Assembly: GCA_035527275.1 (NCBI GenBank)
Contig: DATLBA010000067.1
Span: 1-60,518 of the forward strand
Direction: 5' to 3'
From: DATLBA01 sp035527275
GTDB lineage: Bacteria; Planctomycetota; Phycisphaerae; FEN-1346
Length of the DNA stretch: 60,518 bases
In this document: positions 43,252 to 51,830 of the stretch, in pieces
How positions within the stretch are numbered: position 1 is the first letter of the stretch
Layout of the letters: each line of letters starts with the position of its first letter
Program-made: the position numbers and the translations under genes
The notes under the pieces: model-generated
Databases searched by the model: none
What the model was told of the DNA's origin: nothing
What the model saw: the letters and a program-made list of their open reading frames with translations, nothing else

Positions 43252-43632
43252 ATGACGTTTATGGACTACCTCTCATTGCCAGGCCCGCAGGTCACCGTGT
43301 TCAGCAAGAGGGCTGACGACGCCGAGGCCCCCGAATTCGTCGATTTCGTCAAGCACGGCGACGGCCTTGAGCACCACGTAATCTGCAACGAGGGCGGGAT
43401 GGAACAGGAGTGGGCCTTCAGGAAGCAAGAGGCTGACGACCTGGCCAAGCTCGCCGAGATGGTGACCACCGTGACGCGGCAGTATGAAAAACTTGTCAAG
43501 CACGTTGACTCGATGGCCGCTCAGCAAGCGACCCTGGCCAAGTCCCAGGGGGCCATGATTGAGGTCACGGCCGAGGACCTGGTCGAGGCTTACACCGAGG
43601 CCCTCAACGAGACTGAGGCGGAGGCGGGCTGA
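43252..43632 (+). CDS. Acidic element protein in the capsid cluster
   Basis: 126 residues, acidic, with a helical C-terminal half (EADDLAKLAEMVTTVTRQYEKLVKHV, VTAEDLVEAYTEALNETEAEAG). Shares a nucleotide with the next gene (TGATG). Could be a scaffold or assembly factor because it is acidic and helical beside the capsid gene; not proven. Confidence 0.6.
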   Translation: MTFMDYLSLPGPQVTVFSKRADDAEAPEFVDFVKHGDGLEHHVICNEGGMEQEWAFRKQEADDLAKLAEMVTTVTRQYEKLVKHVDSMAAQQATLAKSQGAMIEVTAEDLVEAYTEALNETEAEAG

Positions 43633-44030
43633 TGGCTATGCTCGTCACGCGCGGCTCTTCCTCCTTCGGACGCGAGGCCACTCACGCCAGCATCGAGAAG
43701 GTGAACATCGCCTGGACCTCCGGCTCCGGCGGCATCGCCAGCGACACCGTGGGCCTTGTGGGGCAAGTCCTCGAAGTCATCACGATCCCCGGCGGCGGCT
43801 CGACGTATCCCTCCGACAGCTACGCCGTCCAACTGAGGGACTTGGACGACTCGACGCTCGACTACCTGCATGGCCGGGTCACGGGCCACAGCGACGTCGT
43901 GACGTTTCACGAGCCGATGGTCGGCACGTATCAACCCGTGGCCGTTGCCGGTCCTGTCGAGTTCTGGCTTTCGGACGCCAGCGGCACGAGCGACGCCAGC
44001 GGCACAGTAACCCTTTTCTTGAAAACCTAG
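43632..44030 (+). CDS. Small structural protein, beta-sandwich type
   Basis: 132 residues: EKVNIAWTSGSGGIASDTVG, GQVLEVITIPGGGSTYPSDSYAVQL, VEFWLSDASGTSDASGTVTLFLKT. The pattern (ST-rich strand, V-x-x-I/P-G, P(S/T)DxYxVxL, G(T)VTLFLK end) recalls small proteins found beside HK97 capsid genes. Function inferred from that resemblance and position. Confidence 0.6.
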   Translation: MAMLVTRGSSSFGREATHASIEKVNIAWTSGSGGIASDTVGLVGQVLEVITIPGGGSTYPSDSYAVQLRDLDDSTLDYLHGRVTGHSDVVTFHEPMVGTYQPVAVAGPVEFWLSDASGTSDASGTVTLFLKT

Positions 44031-44052
44031 AGATACGAGGAGCACGCAACAG

Positions 44053-44262
44053 ATGGCGTATGGAATAGTGAAGTGGTTCAACGATGCAAAAGGTTTCGGA
44101 TTCATAAAGCAGGACGATGGCGGCGACGACGTCTTTGTGCACTTCTCAAGCGTCGTTGGCGAGGGCCATAAGTCGTTGGCCGAAGGCGACAAGGTCGAGT
44201 TCGGCATATCCTCATCGCCGAAAGGCCTGAAGGCCGAGAGCGTCTACGTCACCGGCGCGTAA
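44053..44262 (+). CDS. Cold-shock-domain protein
   Basis: 69 residues, one CSD: GIVKWFNDAKGFGFIKQDDG (RNP1), DVFVHFSSV (RNP2), LAEGDKVEFGI. Nucleic-acid chaperone of CspA size. GAGGAG about 10 nt upstream; ends in a strong terminator. An RNA chaperone fits an element rich in structured leaders, but this link is inference. Confidence 0.92.
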   Translation: MAYGIVKWFNDAKGFGFIKQDDGGDDVFVHFSSVVGEGHKSLAEGDKVEFGISSSPKGLKAESVYVTGA

Positions 44263-44285
44263 CTCCCTAGCGGTTCCCTTGTCCA

Positions 44286-44322
44286 AAGGTCCGGCGGTTC
44301 CTCCTTTCCCGCCGGGCCTTTT
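44286..44322 (+). terminator. Intrinsic terminator of the capsid/Csp operon
   Basis: AAGGTCCGGCGG and CCGCCGGGCCTT form a 12-bp stem with one G-U pair, 11-nt loop, then TTTT. Confidence 0.85.
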
Positions 44323-44376
44323 GTGTTGACGTGCCCGCACGTTTCGATTATGCTGATGCTGTGGAGGGAGGTCTAG

Positions 44377-44991
44377 ATGGGTCCTCCGACCCCTGATGTG
44401 ACAGTCGTGGTGGAAAGCCCGGCCGCCGTTTGGACCCTTCTCATGACGGTCAGTATGATCTTTACCGCTGTCGCAACAATCAGTATCGCCTGCCTGACCC
44501 GGCAACTGCGCAGGGTCGCAGAGAAGACCGCTGGCCTGCAGGAGAGCCAACTCCTGCTTGACACGCGCCCCGCGCTGACAATGCGCGCTGTTGACCCGCT
44601 ATCTCGGGGTGTGCCACTCTACGATCAGTTTTCGGGCGTCCATGTCGTCAACGAAGGACGAGGGGTAGCCGTCCTCGACCTTCTCATCTATGACGATCAC
44701 GAAGTGTCGCTCGACGAGGCCGAACTTGCGCCGGGGACAGGTATTCGTTACCTGCTCCGCGACGGCATTGCTAAGATCATCAAGGGCCGCCACGGCGGGG
44801 CTAAGAGGCTGCCCCAAGGCAAGCGTGACTCCATTTCCCTCGTCATCGCTTATCACGAACCCATACGAAACCGGCGTTTCCGCCACCACTTCCGGCTCAA
44901 CATCCACGACATGACCGTCGTGCCGCTTCACTGCGAGGACCTCGGCGAGCGTCCAGCAAGCCAGGTCTGCCAGGCCGCCCCGTCGCGGTAG
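44377..44991 (+). CDS. Single-span membrane protein of unknown function
   Basis: 204 residues; GGGAGG 5 nt upstream. One membrane segment (about 16-40, TLLMTVSMIFTAVATISIACL), a short coiled coil (RQLRRVAEKTAGLQESQ), then a beta domain beginning LLLDTRPALTMRAVDPL and VHVVNEGRGVAVLDLLIYDD. This layout is common among hypothetical proteins of no known role. It has its own unit after the terminator, next to the nuclease-like gene at the attR end where satellites carry cargo. Confidence 0.65.
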   Translation: MGPPTPDVTVVVESPAAVWTLLMTVSMIFTAVATISIACLTRQLRRVAEKTAGLQESQLLLDTRPALTMRAVDPLSRGVPLYDQFSGVHVVNEGRGVAVLDLLIYDDHEVSLDEAELAPGTGIRYLLRDGIAKIIKGRHGGAKRLPQGKRDSISLVIAYHEPIRNRRFRHHFRLNIHDMTVVPLHCEDLGERPASQVCQAAPSR

Positions 44992-45069
44992 CAAGGCGGG
45001 CGGCTTGTCTTGGCGCGATGGCCTGCTATACTGGCTTCCGCGCTGGGAAACTGCGAAAGGATAGAGACC

Positions 45070-46554
45070 ATGGGCGAACACATGGACCCGGCGTCTCCGC
45101 CAGCTTCGGAGCAAGGGCCGAAGGAACAGCCTGACAGCGTTCAGCTGATCCTCAATGTTACGGACCCAGAACTTGTCGCGGAGCTTGTTGCGCGACCCGA
45201 GGGGGAGCCGAGGACAGCATTTGCACTGTCGGCCCTTCGTATCGGGATCCTGACTCTGAAGCAAGCCCAGGGTCGCCTTGACGCGGAGACCATCAAGCAC
45301 GAGAGCGACCGACTGCTCTTAGAGCTTGGCCACGCTTTGAAGGCGCACCAGCAGACTGTTACGAACGTTGTCGCCGACTCCCTGCAGGAGTACTTCGACC
45401 CCAAGAGCGGGCGGTTCAACGAGCGCATCAACCGCTTGATTGCCAAGGATGGGGACCTTGAGATATTGTTGCGTCAACAGATCGGCCTCGATGACTCGCA
45501 GCTGGCGAAGACCTTAGCTGCTCATCTGGGCGAGAACAGCCCCATCATGAGACGGTTGTCGCCGGAAGATTCAGACGGATTCCTCAATTTACTCACGAAG
45601 GTTGTTAATGGCGCGCTTTTGGCGCAGCGCGAAGCCATCCTGGCGGAGTTCTCGCTCGACAAGGAAGAATCCGCCCTCAGCCGACTTGTGAAGCGGGTTG
45701 AGACCTCGCAAGGCAAGATTACAAGCGAGTTCTCGCTGGACGACGAGAACTCAGCGTTGGCGCGGTTAAAGCGTGAGCTCCTGGAGGTCTTGGGGCAACA
45801 CAAAAGGGCCGCGGATGAGTTCCACACGGACGTTTCGGAAAAACTCGCAGCCATGACGGCGCGGCGCGAAGAGGCACTGAGGTCCACTCGTCATGGCGAG
45901 GACTTTGAGGAGGAAGTCCGACGCTTCGTTGCCGCAGAGTGTCAGAAAGTGGGTGACATACCTAAGGATACCTCCAACACGGTAGGCCTTATAAAGAACT
46001 GCAAAGTCGGCGATGTCGTGATTGAGCTTGGGCCCGAGTCTTCTGCACCTGGAGTGAAGATAGCCGTCGAGGCGAAAGAGAGCGGGGGCTACACGCTGGC
46101 CAAGGCGCTAGAGGAACTCGAGACGGCCAGGAAGAATCGCGGAGCAGATGTCGGGCTGTTTGTGTTCTCCAGACGGACGGCTCCAGCAGAGCAAAATCCT
46201 ATGGCGCGGTATGGCAAAAGCATCGTTGCTGTTTGGGATTTTGAGGATCCTCGGACCGACGTTTGCCTGACCGCGGGGCTCAGTGTGGCGCGCGCCATCT
46301 GCACACAGGAGGACGCAGCCCGGCGGGGCGCAGAGATCGATTTCGAGCCTGCAGAGAAAGCCATCCGAGCAATCGAAAAGCTTTCGGGCGGACTCGAGGA
46401 GATCAAGGCGGCAGGCACGACCATCCAGAGTGGCAGCCAGAAGATTCTTATTCGCGTGGGGATCATGGAGAGGGAACTCCACCGCCAGGTTTCTGCGCTG
46501 GACGCTACGGTTGGCGATCTCAAGTCCGCGCTTCCCTCGAGCGAAACGGAATAA
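45070..46554 (+). CDS. Coiled-coil protein with PD-(D/E)XK nuclease-like domain
   Basis: 494 residues from ATG 45070 (AAAGGA 8 nt upstream; an in-frame TTG lies at 45010). Helical region about 60-260 with a duplicated motif (EFSLDKEESALSRLVKRVE and EFSLDDENSALARLKRELL). Then an endonuclease-like core: RHGEDFEEEVRRFVAAE, NTVGLIKNCKVGDVVIEL, IAVEAKESGGYTLAKALEELE, with GDxxxE...ExK spacing of a PD-(D/E)XK fold, and GLFVFSRRTAP. C-terminal helical tail. It may be a defence or interference nuclease; no target known. Confidence 0.65.
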   Translation: MGEHMDPASPPASEQGPKEQPDSVQLILNVTDPELVAELVARPEGEPRTAFALSALRIGILTLKQAQGRLDAETIKHESDRLLLELGHALKAHQQTVTNVVADSLQEYFDPKSGRFNERINRLIAKDGDLEILLRQQIGLDDSQLAKTLAAHLGENSPIMRRLSPEDSDGFLNLLTKVVNGALLAQREAILAEFSLDKEESALSRLVKRVETSQGKITSEFSLDDENSALARLKRELLEVLGQHKRAADEFHTDVSEKLAAMTARREEALRSTRHGEDFEEEVRRFVAAECQKVGDIPKDTSNTVGLIKNCKVGDVVIELGPESSAPGVKIAVEAKESGGYTLAKALEELETARKNRGADVGLFVFSRRTAPAEQNPMARYGKSIVAVWDFEDPRTDVCLTAGLSVARAICTQEDAARRGAEIDFEPAEKAIRAIEKLSGGLEEIKAAGTTIQSGSQKILIRVGIMERELHRQVSALDATVGDLKSALPSSETE

Positions 46555-46746
46555 CTCATTGCGGGCCAGGGGGTCGGGCCGGGCAAGCCGGGCCGTCAGG
46601 CCGCCGCGTCGGCCAGTATGAAGGGGACGGCGAGCGGCCCGTTGTTTATCCTATAAAAAAGATCGGGTAGCTCGAAGACGGCGTCAGGCCGCCGCCCAGG
46701 GCCGTAGCGTCACGGTTTGACCTTTTAGGTCCGCAAAGTGCTTCGA

Positions 46747-46750
46747 GTAC
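46747..46750. other. attR core
   Basis: GTAC in TTCGAGTACAAG. Host sequence resumes with AAGATGTTC (K-M-F) in frame with Y183 of the left half. Left of it is element DNA that, read on the minus strand from the core, continues the recombinase frame for 20 codons to a TGA. Confidence 0.7.
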
Positions 46751-48082
46751 AAGATGTTCCCCGGCGCCACCGTCTATGCGTACCTCCCCACTGACCGCGG
46801 GGTACGGATCTTCGACCATGAGCGGATCGTCAAGGACATGGCCTTGGCCCGCGCCGCCCGGCCGGGGCATCCGTGGCGGAGGTGGTCGCCGCCGGACGGC
46901 GGAATCGACAAGCCCCGCCACCCCGCCCTGGGTTGGGCGGCCATGTCCAGCGACAGCGGGTACAGCTACCTGTTCTACGACCCCGCCCAGTTCGACTTCG
47001 TCGGTCTGTGGAACGGCACCCACCCGGCCGAGTGGCTGGTGATCGAGCCCAACACCAAGGGCGTGGACCTGGCGCCCGGGCGCAGCGTGCGGTTCTGGTT
47101 CGCCCTCGCCACCGATGCCTCGGACGTGCCGGTCAAACGGGCCGCCGCCGCGGTCCCCACGCAGGCCGGCACGTACTTCGCCATGCCCGGCAACCTGTCG
47201 AGGCTCATCGACTCGCCCGGCGCTTGGGCGACCGATCCGCTCCCGGACGCCCCGGTCGCCGGTGCCACTGCCACCCGCCCGGCCACCCAGCCCACCGGCG
47301 ACGTGTACCGCAACGCCCTGGCGATGGAGTTGGTGAAGGTGCCCGCCGGCGAGTTCACCATGGGCGCCGCGGAGAGCGACCACGCCGCCGACATCGACGA
47401 GCGGCCCGCCCACAAGGTTCGCATCACGCATGACTTCTACGTCGGGCGACACTTGGTGACCAACGCCCAGTACCGCAAGTTCCAGCCGGGGCAACATAGC
47501 GAGGTGGCGATCTTCCACTTCCGCCAGAAGGCGCAGCTCGACGGTGACAGCCAGCCCGCCCTCATCACCGACGAATGGCAGAAGGCCAAGGACTTCTGCG
47601 ACTGGCTGAACAAGACCGACACAGCCCGGCCCGCCGGCTACGACTACCGCCTGCCGACCGAGGCCGAGTGGGAATATGTCGCCAAGGCGGGCAGGCCGGT
47701 GACATACGTCTGGGGCAGCGTCTGGGACTGCCGCCGCCTGAACTTCGGCGACCTGGGCCAGGCGGACGGGAACGTCTACACCTCACCGGTCGGGGCGTTC
47801 GACCAGGGGCATCCGTTCGGTATCGCCGACCTGGCCGGGAACGTGTGGGAATGGTGCGAGGACTTCTACGACCCTTACTTCTACGAGAAGTCGCCCACCG
47901 ATGATCCTGTCAACGCCGAGCCCGCCAAGACCGGCTACAACCGGCTTCAGAAGGTGGTCCGGGGCGGCAGTTGGGGCAGCCTGCCGGCGATGTGCCGCAC
48001 CACCGCCCGCTTCGCATTGTTCGGCACGCACCCGCCCACCATGGGGTTCCGCGTGGTCCTGACGGCGAGGGCCCGACCCTGA
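46751..48082 (+). pseudogene. Lipoprotein/FGE-domain gene, 3' part
   Basis: Continues the host gene: KMFPGATVYAYLPTDRGVRIF, then a beta domain (WRRWSPPDGGIDKPRHPALGW, LFYDPAQFDFVGLWNGTHPAEW), a linker, and a formylglycine-generating-enzyme-like (sulfatase-modifying factor) domain: MELVKVPAGEFTMGAAES, YRLPTEAEWEYVAKAG, FGIADLAGNVWEWCEDFY, VVRGGSWGSLP, GFRVVLTAR. FGE-like domains in extracellular proteins often act in binding. While the element is integrated this part lacks its signal and start, though an ATG at 46754 exists. Confidence 0.85.
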
Positions 48083-48088
48083 CGACTT

Positions 48089-48261
48089 GATCGCCTGCAC
48101 CTCGGGGCTGTCCACGTCGCCGGGATGCTTGTGGCGGAGGAACTTCTCGATGTGCCGCTCGGTCACGTCGGTCTGCTCGGGCGTCAGACCGAAGATGCGG
48201 TTGAACTCGCGCACGAAGTCGGCGAAGCGCGACACGTCGTGGTCGAAGACGCTGAGGTAGC
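48089..48261 (-). pseudogene. Gene fragment, family not recognised
   Basis: The minus-strand frame reads YLSVFDHDVSRFADFVREFN, RIFGLTPEQTDVTERHIEKF, LRHKHPGDVDSPEVQAI, a protein-like stretch of about 57 residues with no start; its C-terminal continuation is antisense to the FGE domain. It looks like an internal piece of a longer gene trapped between the FGE gene and the integrase tail. Confidence 0.3.
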
Positions 48262-48274
48262 CGCCGAAACCCCG

Positions 48275-48532
48275 ACGCCGAAGATCGCCTTGCGGCACTA
48301 CTTGATGACCACCGAAGATCACTTTGCCCGAACCTCGGGCGCGGCGCAAAAAGCAGCGCAGCAGAATCGAGAAATGCCGAAAATGGCTTGCAACGGCTAC
48401 CGGGGGGAAGGCGAAAAACCGGCTTTTCAGGGCATTGCGCGTGTATGCACGAATTTACACAACTCGTTGGTGGGCAGGGCCGGAGTCGAACCGGCGACAC
48501 CGCGGTTTTCAGCCGCGTGCTCTACCGCCTGA
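48275..48532 (+). pseudogene. Tyrosine-integrase 3' end running through tRNA-Phe
   Basis: ALRHYLMTTEDHFARTSGAAQ then KAAQQNREMPK is the end of a tyrosine integrase: HYL with the catalytic-Tyr region MTTEDHF seen in planctomycete integrases. The frame runs on as VGRAGVEPATPRFSAACSTA, the antisense translation of tRNA-Phe. The catalytic domain is lost. A third integrase relic in the window, tied to a different tRNA. Confidence 0.65.
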
Positions 48533-48543
48533 GCTACCTGCCC
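48468..48543 (-). tRNA. tRNA-Phe(GAA)
   Basis: 76 nt on the minus strand including an encoded CCA. Acceptor GGGCAGG/CCTGCCC with discriminator A, D arm GCTC-AGGCGGTA-GAGC, anticodon arm CGCGG-CTGAAAA-CCGCG (anticodon GAA), T arm CGCCGG-TTCGACT-CCGGC. All arms pair; it appears functional. Its 3' half is an attachment site for the neighbouring integrase relic. Confidence 0.95.
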
Positions 48544-48602
48544 GCTCATCAATGGGCTTCCGACTATACCCACCGCGCCGCGATTTGTCAACCGCGCGGC
48601 CT

Positions 48603-50600
48603 TCAATTCGACCCACCCGGAGGACCCTCGGCCGGTTCGCCGGACGCCTCCTCCGGACCTTCTCGCTCCGCCTCCGGCGGACTATACACGACACCGAGCC
48701 GCCGACGAATCGCCTCCTCGTCGAGGAGTTTATCGCGGATCTTCCCGGCCAGCGCGACGCCCACCTGCATCGCCAGCGCCGGCCGCTCCTTCCGGTAAGC
48801 CGCCTCGCGCGGGGACCGGTGGTCGGCCAGTTCCGCGACAATCACTGTCCGCCCGCGCGGCAAGACCACAAGCGTCCGCCGCGTGCCTTCGGGGTCCAGG
48901 CTGAGACGGAAACACTCGTCGGTGACCAGTTGGTTGTAGCCGATGCCCGGCAGCGCCGGCGGAAACCAGATGTAGCGCCCCATGTAGGCGAAAGGGCCCC
49001 GCTGACGCGGGAACCAGTCCGTTTCCTCGGGTTTCACGCCTTCCGCCTCGGCGGCGGCCTTGAGACCCTTCCGGGCGGCCGCTTCGAGGATCGTCCGCCC
49101 CCGCTCGCGCACGAGGTCAAACGCCGCTTCGAGGCGAAGGTCGGCCGCAACCTGCTCCCGCACCTCCTCCAGCACCTCCGGCGGACGGCTTTCCTCGTAG
49201 GCCGTCACGCGAAACGCATACGCCCGGCCTTCGGGGTCCACGAAGACCTCGCTTATCTCCTCGGGCGCAAGGCGCGCCTTTTCGGGAGCCACCAATCCGA
49301 CGAGGGCCAGGGCACACTGCGGCAGGCGGTCCTGACCACGGGTCGCCTCGCCCAGCCCAGGGAGCGCGGCGAGTTGTTGCGCGGTGTGCAATTCCTCAAG
49401 GGCGGCGCGGCGGACCTGGGTTTCGTCGGCCCAGATTTGAAGGTCGGGCGGCTTTTTCATCGACCGGATCTGTGCGACGTTGCCCTCCATCTTCTCGCGG
49501 GCCAGCCGCTCCGCCTCCCTCTCGACCAGCCTGTCGCGAATCTCTTCGCGGACCTCTTCGAGGGGGCGGAACGTCTCCTCCGCTTCGGCCGCTTCCTCGG
49601 CGTCCCCCTCCTCGTCATCGGGGTCCTTCTCGGAATCCGCCCCCTTGTCTTCCCCTTCCTTCTCGGGCGCATCCTTTACCACGAACTCGGAATCCTTGTG
49701 CGCCTCGTAATACTCTTCGACCATCTGGTCCGTCACCGCCGCCCGGGTTTCTTCCTCGAACGCTTTCGGGTCGGCCACGAGATACTCGATCGCCACGCTG
49801 GCCGCAGTGCGGTAGCCGAACCCTTTGGGGCCCTCGCCCGCAAGATACTCTTTATACTTTTCAAATTGTTCGCGCAGGGCTTCGGGCGAAGGTTCCTCGG
49901 CGGCGTCCACAAAGTCCTCCGCCTTGAGAACAATCAGGCGGACCTTAATCTGTTCGTCGGTGCGAGTAAACTGCCGCCTCATTTCCGGCTCGACGGGGAT
50001 GGTCAGCGCCTCGGTCAGCCAATCGACGTAGGCCCGCAACGTCATATCGGTGCGGAGCGCCTCGTAAAACCGCAACGGTTCGCCCCCCGCCACATTCGAG
50101 ACGACGCGACTCAGTTCCGCGCTGGTCAGGCCCAGTTCCCGAAGTTTTTCGATCCGCGCCTTCACCTCGGCGTCGGACGTCCCGAAGCCCCATTGCTGCG
50201 CTTCCTTATACAACGCCAGCCAGGTCATCACCGAAACCATCGCCGGCCTCTCCTCCTTCATCGAAGGGGAAAGGAACGGCCACGCGCTCATCCCGGCCGT
50301 GTATCGGTAGGCGTCTGCGGCGTCCTCCTGGGTCGTGGCCGAGCGGCTCAATCGCATCAGGCACCACTCTGTCGCCCGGCCGCCCGCCTGGACTTGCTGG
50401 AAAAACTCGGCCACCTCGCGCCGGGTGGTCGCCTCGCCGCCGATATACCCGATGGTCTGGTGGCCTCTACCCATTCCAAACAAGCGGACGAACGCCAGCC
50501 TGATGTACTGCCACGATCCGAAGAAGACGAACCCTATCACGCCGAGAAACATCAGTATCATAAACAGCCTGCGGTGCCGTCTGAAAAACGCTAGTTGCAT
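48603..50600 (-). CDS. PpiD/SurA-like periplasmic chaperone
   Basis: 665 residues. Cytoplasmic RRHRR, one membrane anchor (about 13-33, LFMILMFLGVIGFVFFGSW), then a SurA-N-like helical domain (IGGEATTRREVAEFFQQVQ, EAQQWGFGTSDAEVKARIEKL), a charged Glu/Asp linker (about 305-340), and helix-rich C-terminal parts (RPLEEVREEIRDRLVEREAERLAR). The plan matches PpiD: membrane-anchored, acting on exported proteins at the translocon. I do not see a canonical parvulin active-site domain. Last gene of the lipB-lipA-tmk-holB run. Confidence 0.7.
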   Translation of the reverse strand: MQLAFFRRHRRLFMILMFLGVIGFVFFGSWQYIRLAFVRLFGMGRGHQTIGYIGGEATTRREVAEFFQQVQAGGRATEWCLMRLSRSATTQEDAADAYRYTAGMSAWPFLSPSMKEERPAMVSVMTWLALYKEAQQWGFGTSDAEVKARIEKLRELGLTSAELSRVVSNVAGGEPLRFYEALRTDMTLRAYVDWLTEALTIPVEPEMRRQFTRTDEQIKVRLIVLKAEDFVDAAEEPSPEALREQFEKYKEYLAGEGPKGFGYRTAASVAIEYLVADPKAFEEETRAAVTDQMVEEYYEAHKDSEFVVKDAPEKEGEDKGADSEKDPDDEEGDAEEAAEAEETFRPLEEVREEIRDRLVEREAERLAREKMEGNVAQIRSMKKPPDLQIWADETQVRRAALEELHTAQQLAALPGLGEATRGQDRLPQCALALVGLVAPEKARLAPEEISEVFVDPEGRAYAFRVTAYEESRPPEVLEEVREQVAADLRLEAAFDLVRERGRTILEAAARKGLKAAAEAEGVKPEETDWFPRQRGPFAYMGRYIWFPPALPGIGYNQLVTDECFRLSLDPEGTRRTLVVLPRGRTVIVAELADHRSPREAAYRKERPALAMQVGVALAGKIRDKLLDEEAIRRRLGVVYSPPEAEREGPEEASGEPAEGPPGGSN

Positions 50601-50645
50601 CTGCCTCGCCCTTTCCCTCTGTCAGAAACCAGTAAGCGCAAGTCC

Positions 50646-51788
50646 TCAAACCTGGGCGCCGCCTCGGACCGTTGCGACACCAAAACCGGCCCGCAGGCGA
50701 CTGACCTGAAAAAGTGCGTTTTCCGTCGCAAGTTCGGTGTGGACGTAGCGGCGGATCTCGGCCTGGGCGTCCGCCAGGAGGCCGACGGCCCGGACACACG
50801 CTTCGCTCCCCCATTCGGCCAGCGATGCAATTGCGCCCACTTGGTCTGCGTTGACAAGAGCCGGTGCGTCCTCGCCGGCGACCGCCATCGCCAGCGCATC
50901 ACGGAACGCCGCAGCCGCCGCCGCCAGCGCGGTCCTCGCGGCTTCGCGCCTGAGGGCCGTCTCTTCACGCGATTCGCCGGTAGTCTTCTCCGCGCGCGCC
51001 CGTTTCCGCGCCCAGACATTGATGGCCGCCGCCATGTCAAACGCCGCGGCCGCGTCCATCTCCGGCAGTCCCGCAACGAGTTCGCGCTTCAACTCCCACA
51101 AACCGGCGCCCGCCAATCGGCGCGCGCGTTCGATGCTCCCGCCCGCAAAGCGTGAGACGTAGGCGATTTCCTCAGCCGATGCCTTTCCACCCAACAAATC
51201 CCGCACCTTCTCCGCAACAAACGCGTCAGGCAACGGCCTGAAACGCACCCAGTGGCATCGAGAAAGAACCGTCCCCGGCAACCGGCCCGCGTCGGCGCAC
51301 AACAGGACGAGAACGGCGTGAGGCGGCGGCTCCTCCAGCACCTTCAGCAGCGCGTTGGCCGCCTCCCGGTTCAACATCTCGGCATCGTCGAGAACCGTCA
51401 CCGTTCGCGACGCTTCCATCGGATGGAGCATCGCCGATTCAATCACCGTCATCTCGGGACTGGCCGCCTCGTGGCCGTCGCGGCGGGTCACGAGGCTGAT
51501 GCGAAAGTCGTTTCGGTCCGGCTCCTTCTCAAACCAGTACAGGTCCGGATGCGTGCCGCGATCCACCCGGCGACAATGTGCACACGCATCGCACGGGTCC
51601 AAATCGTCTTGGCCTTCGCCTCGCGGCGAACCGCAGAGGAGCAGTTTGGCAAGTTCCCTGGCCGCGAGCCCCTTCCCCACGCCGCGCGGACCGACGAAAA
51701 GAAGCGCGTGCGGCAGCCGCTCACCAGCCACCGCCGCACGCAGCGCCCGCACCGCACTCCCCTGATGTTTCAACGCATTCAAGGACAT
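50646..51788 (-). CDS. holB: DNA polymerase III delta' subunit
   Basis: 380 residues from ATG 51788; the frame is open to 51809. Clamp-loader AAA+ domain: RLPHALLFVGPRGVGKG (Walker A at 33-40), zinc-binding CDACAHCRRVDRGTHPDLYW, VTVLDDAEMLNREAANALLKVLEEPPPHAVLVL (sensor region) and SRCHWVRF. The C-terminal helical domain is less conserved. Located 42 nt before tmk, the usual neighbour of holB in many bacteria. Confidence 0.92.
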   Translation of the reverse strand: MSLNALKHQGSAVRALRAAVAGERLPHALLFVGPRGVGKGLAARELAKLLLCGSPRGEGQDDLDPCDACAHCRRVDRGTHPDLYWFEKEPDRNDFRISLVTRRDGHEAASPEMTVIESAMLHPMEASRTVTVLDDAEMLNREAANALLKVLEEPPPHAVLVLLCADAGRLPGTVLSRCHWVRFRPLPDAFVAEKVRDLLGGKASAEEIAYVSRFAGGSIERARRLAGAGLWELKRELVAGLPEMDAAAAFDMAAAINVWARKRARAEKTTGESREETALRREAARTALAAAAAAFRDALAMAVAGEDAPALVNADQVGAIASLAEWGSEACVRAVGLLADAQAEIRRYVHTELATENALFQVSRLRAGFGVATVRGGAQV

Positions 51789-51830
51789 CTCACACCGCCC
51801 CGGGGCCATTCGGCCTCTTTAGAGCATCTC

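Larger units (their letters stand above)
32995..46750. mobile_element. 13.75 kb integrated phage-satellite-like element
   Basis: Bounded by GTAC at 32995-32998 and 46747-46750. Removal at these sites restores the reading frame of the split lipoprotein/FGE gene. Contents left to right: large serine recombinase, early unknown genes, two pseudoknot-led genes, replication initiator with internal iterons, DUF5681-like protein, small serine recombinase, sigma factor, HK97 capsid and small virion-like proteins, cold-shock protein, membrane protein and nuclease-like protein. No large terminase, portal, head protease or tail gene is visible, so it would need a helper for packaging and release. Confidence 0.85.

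Noticed and set aside
48089..48261. Intact minus-strand gene 47783-48349
   Set aside because: Its C-terminal half is antisense to the well-supported FGE domain; only the stretch outside it is protein-like, so at most a fragment was reported.
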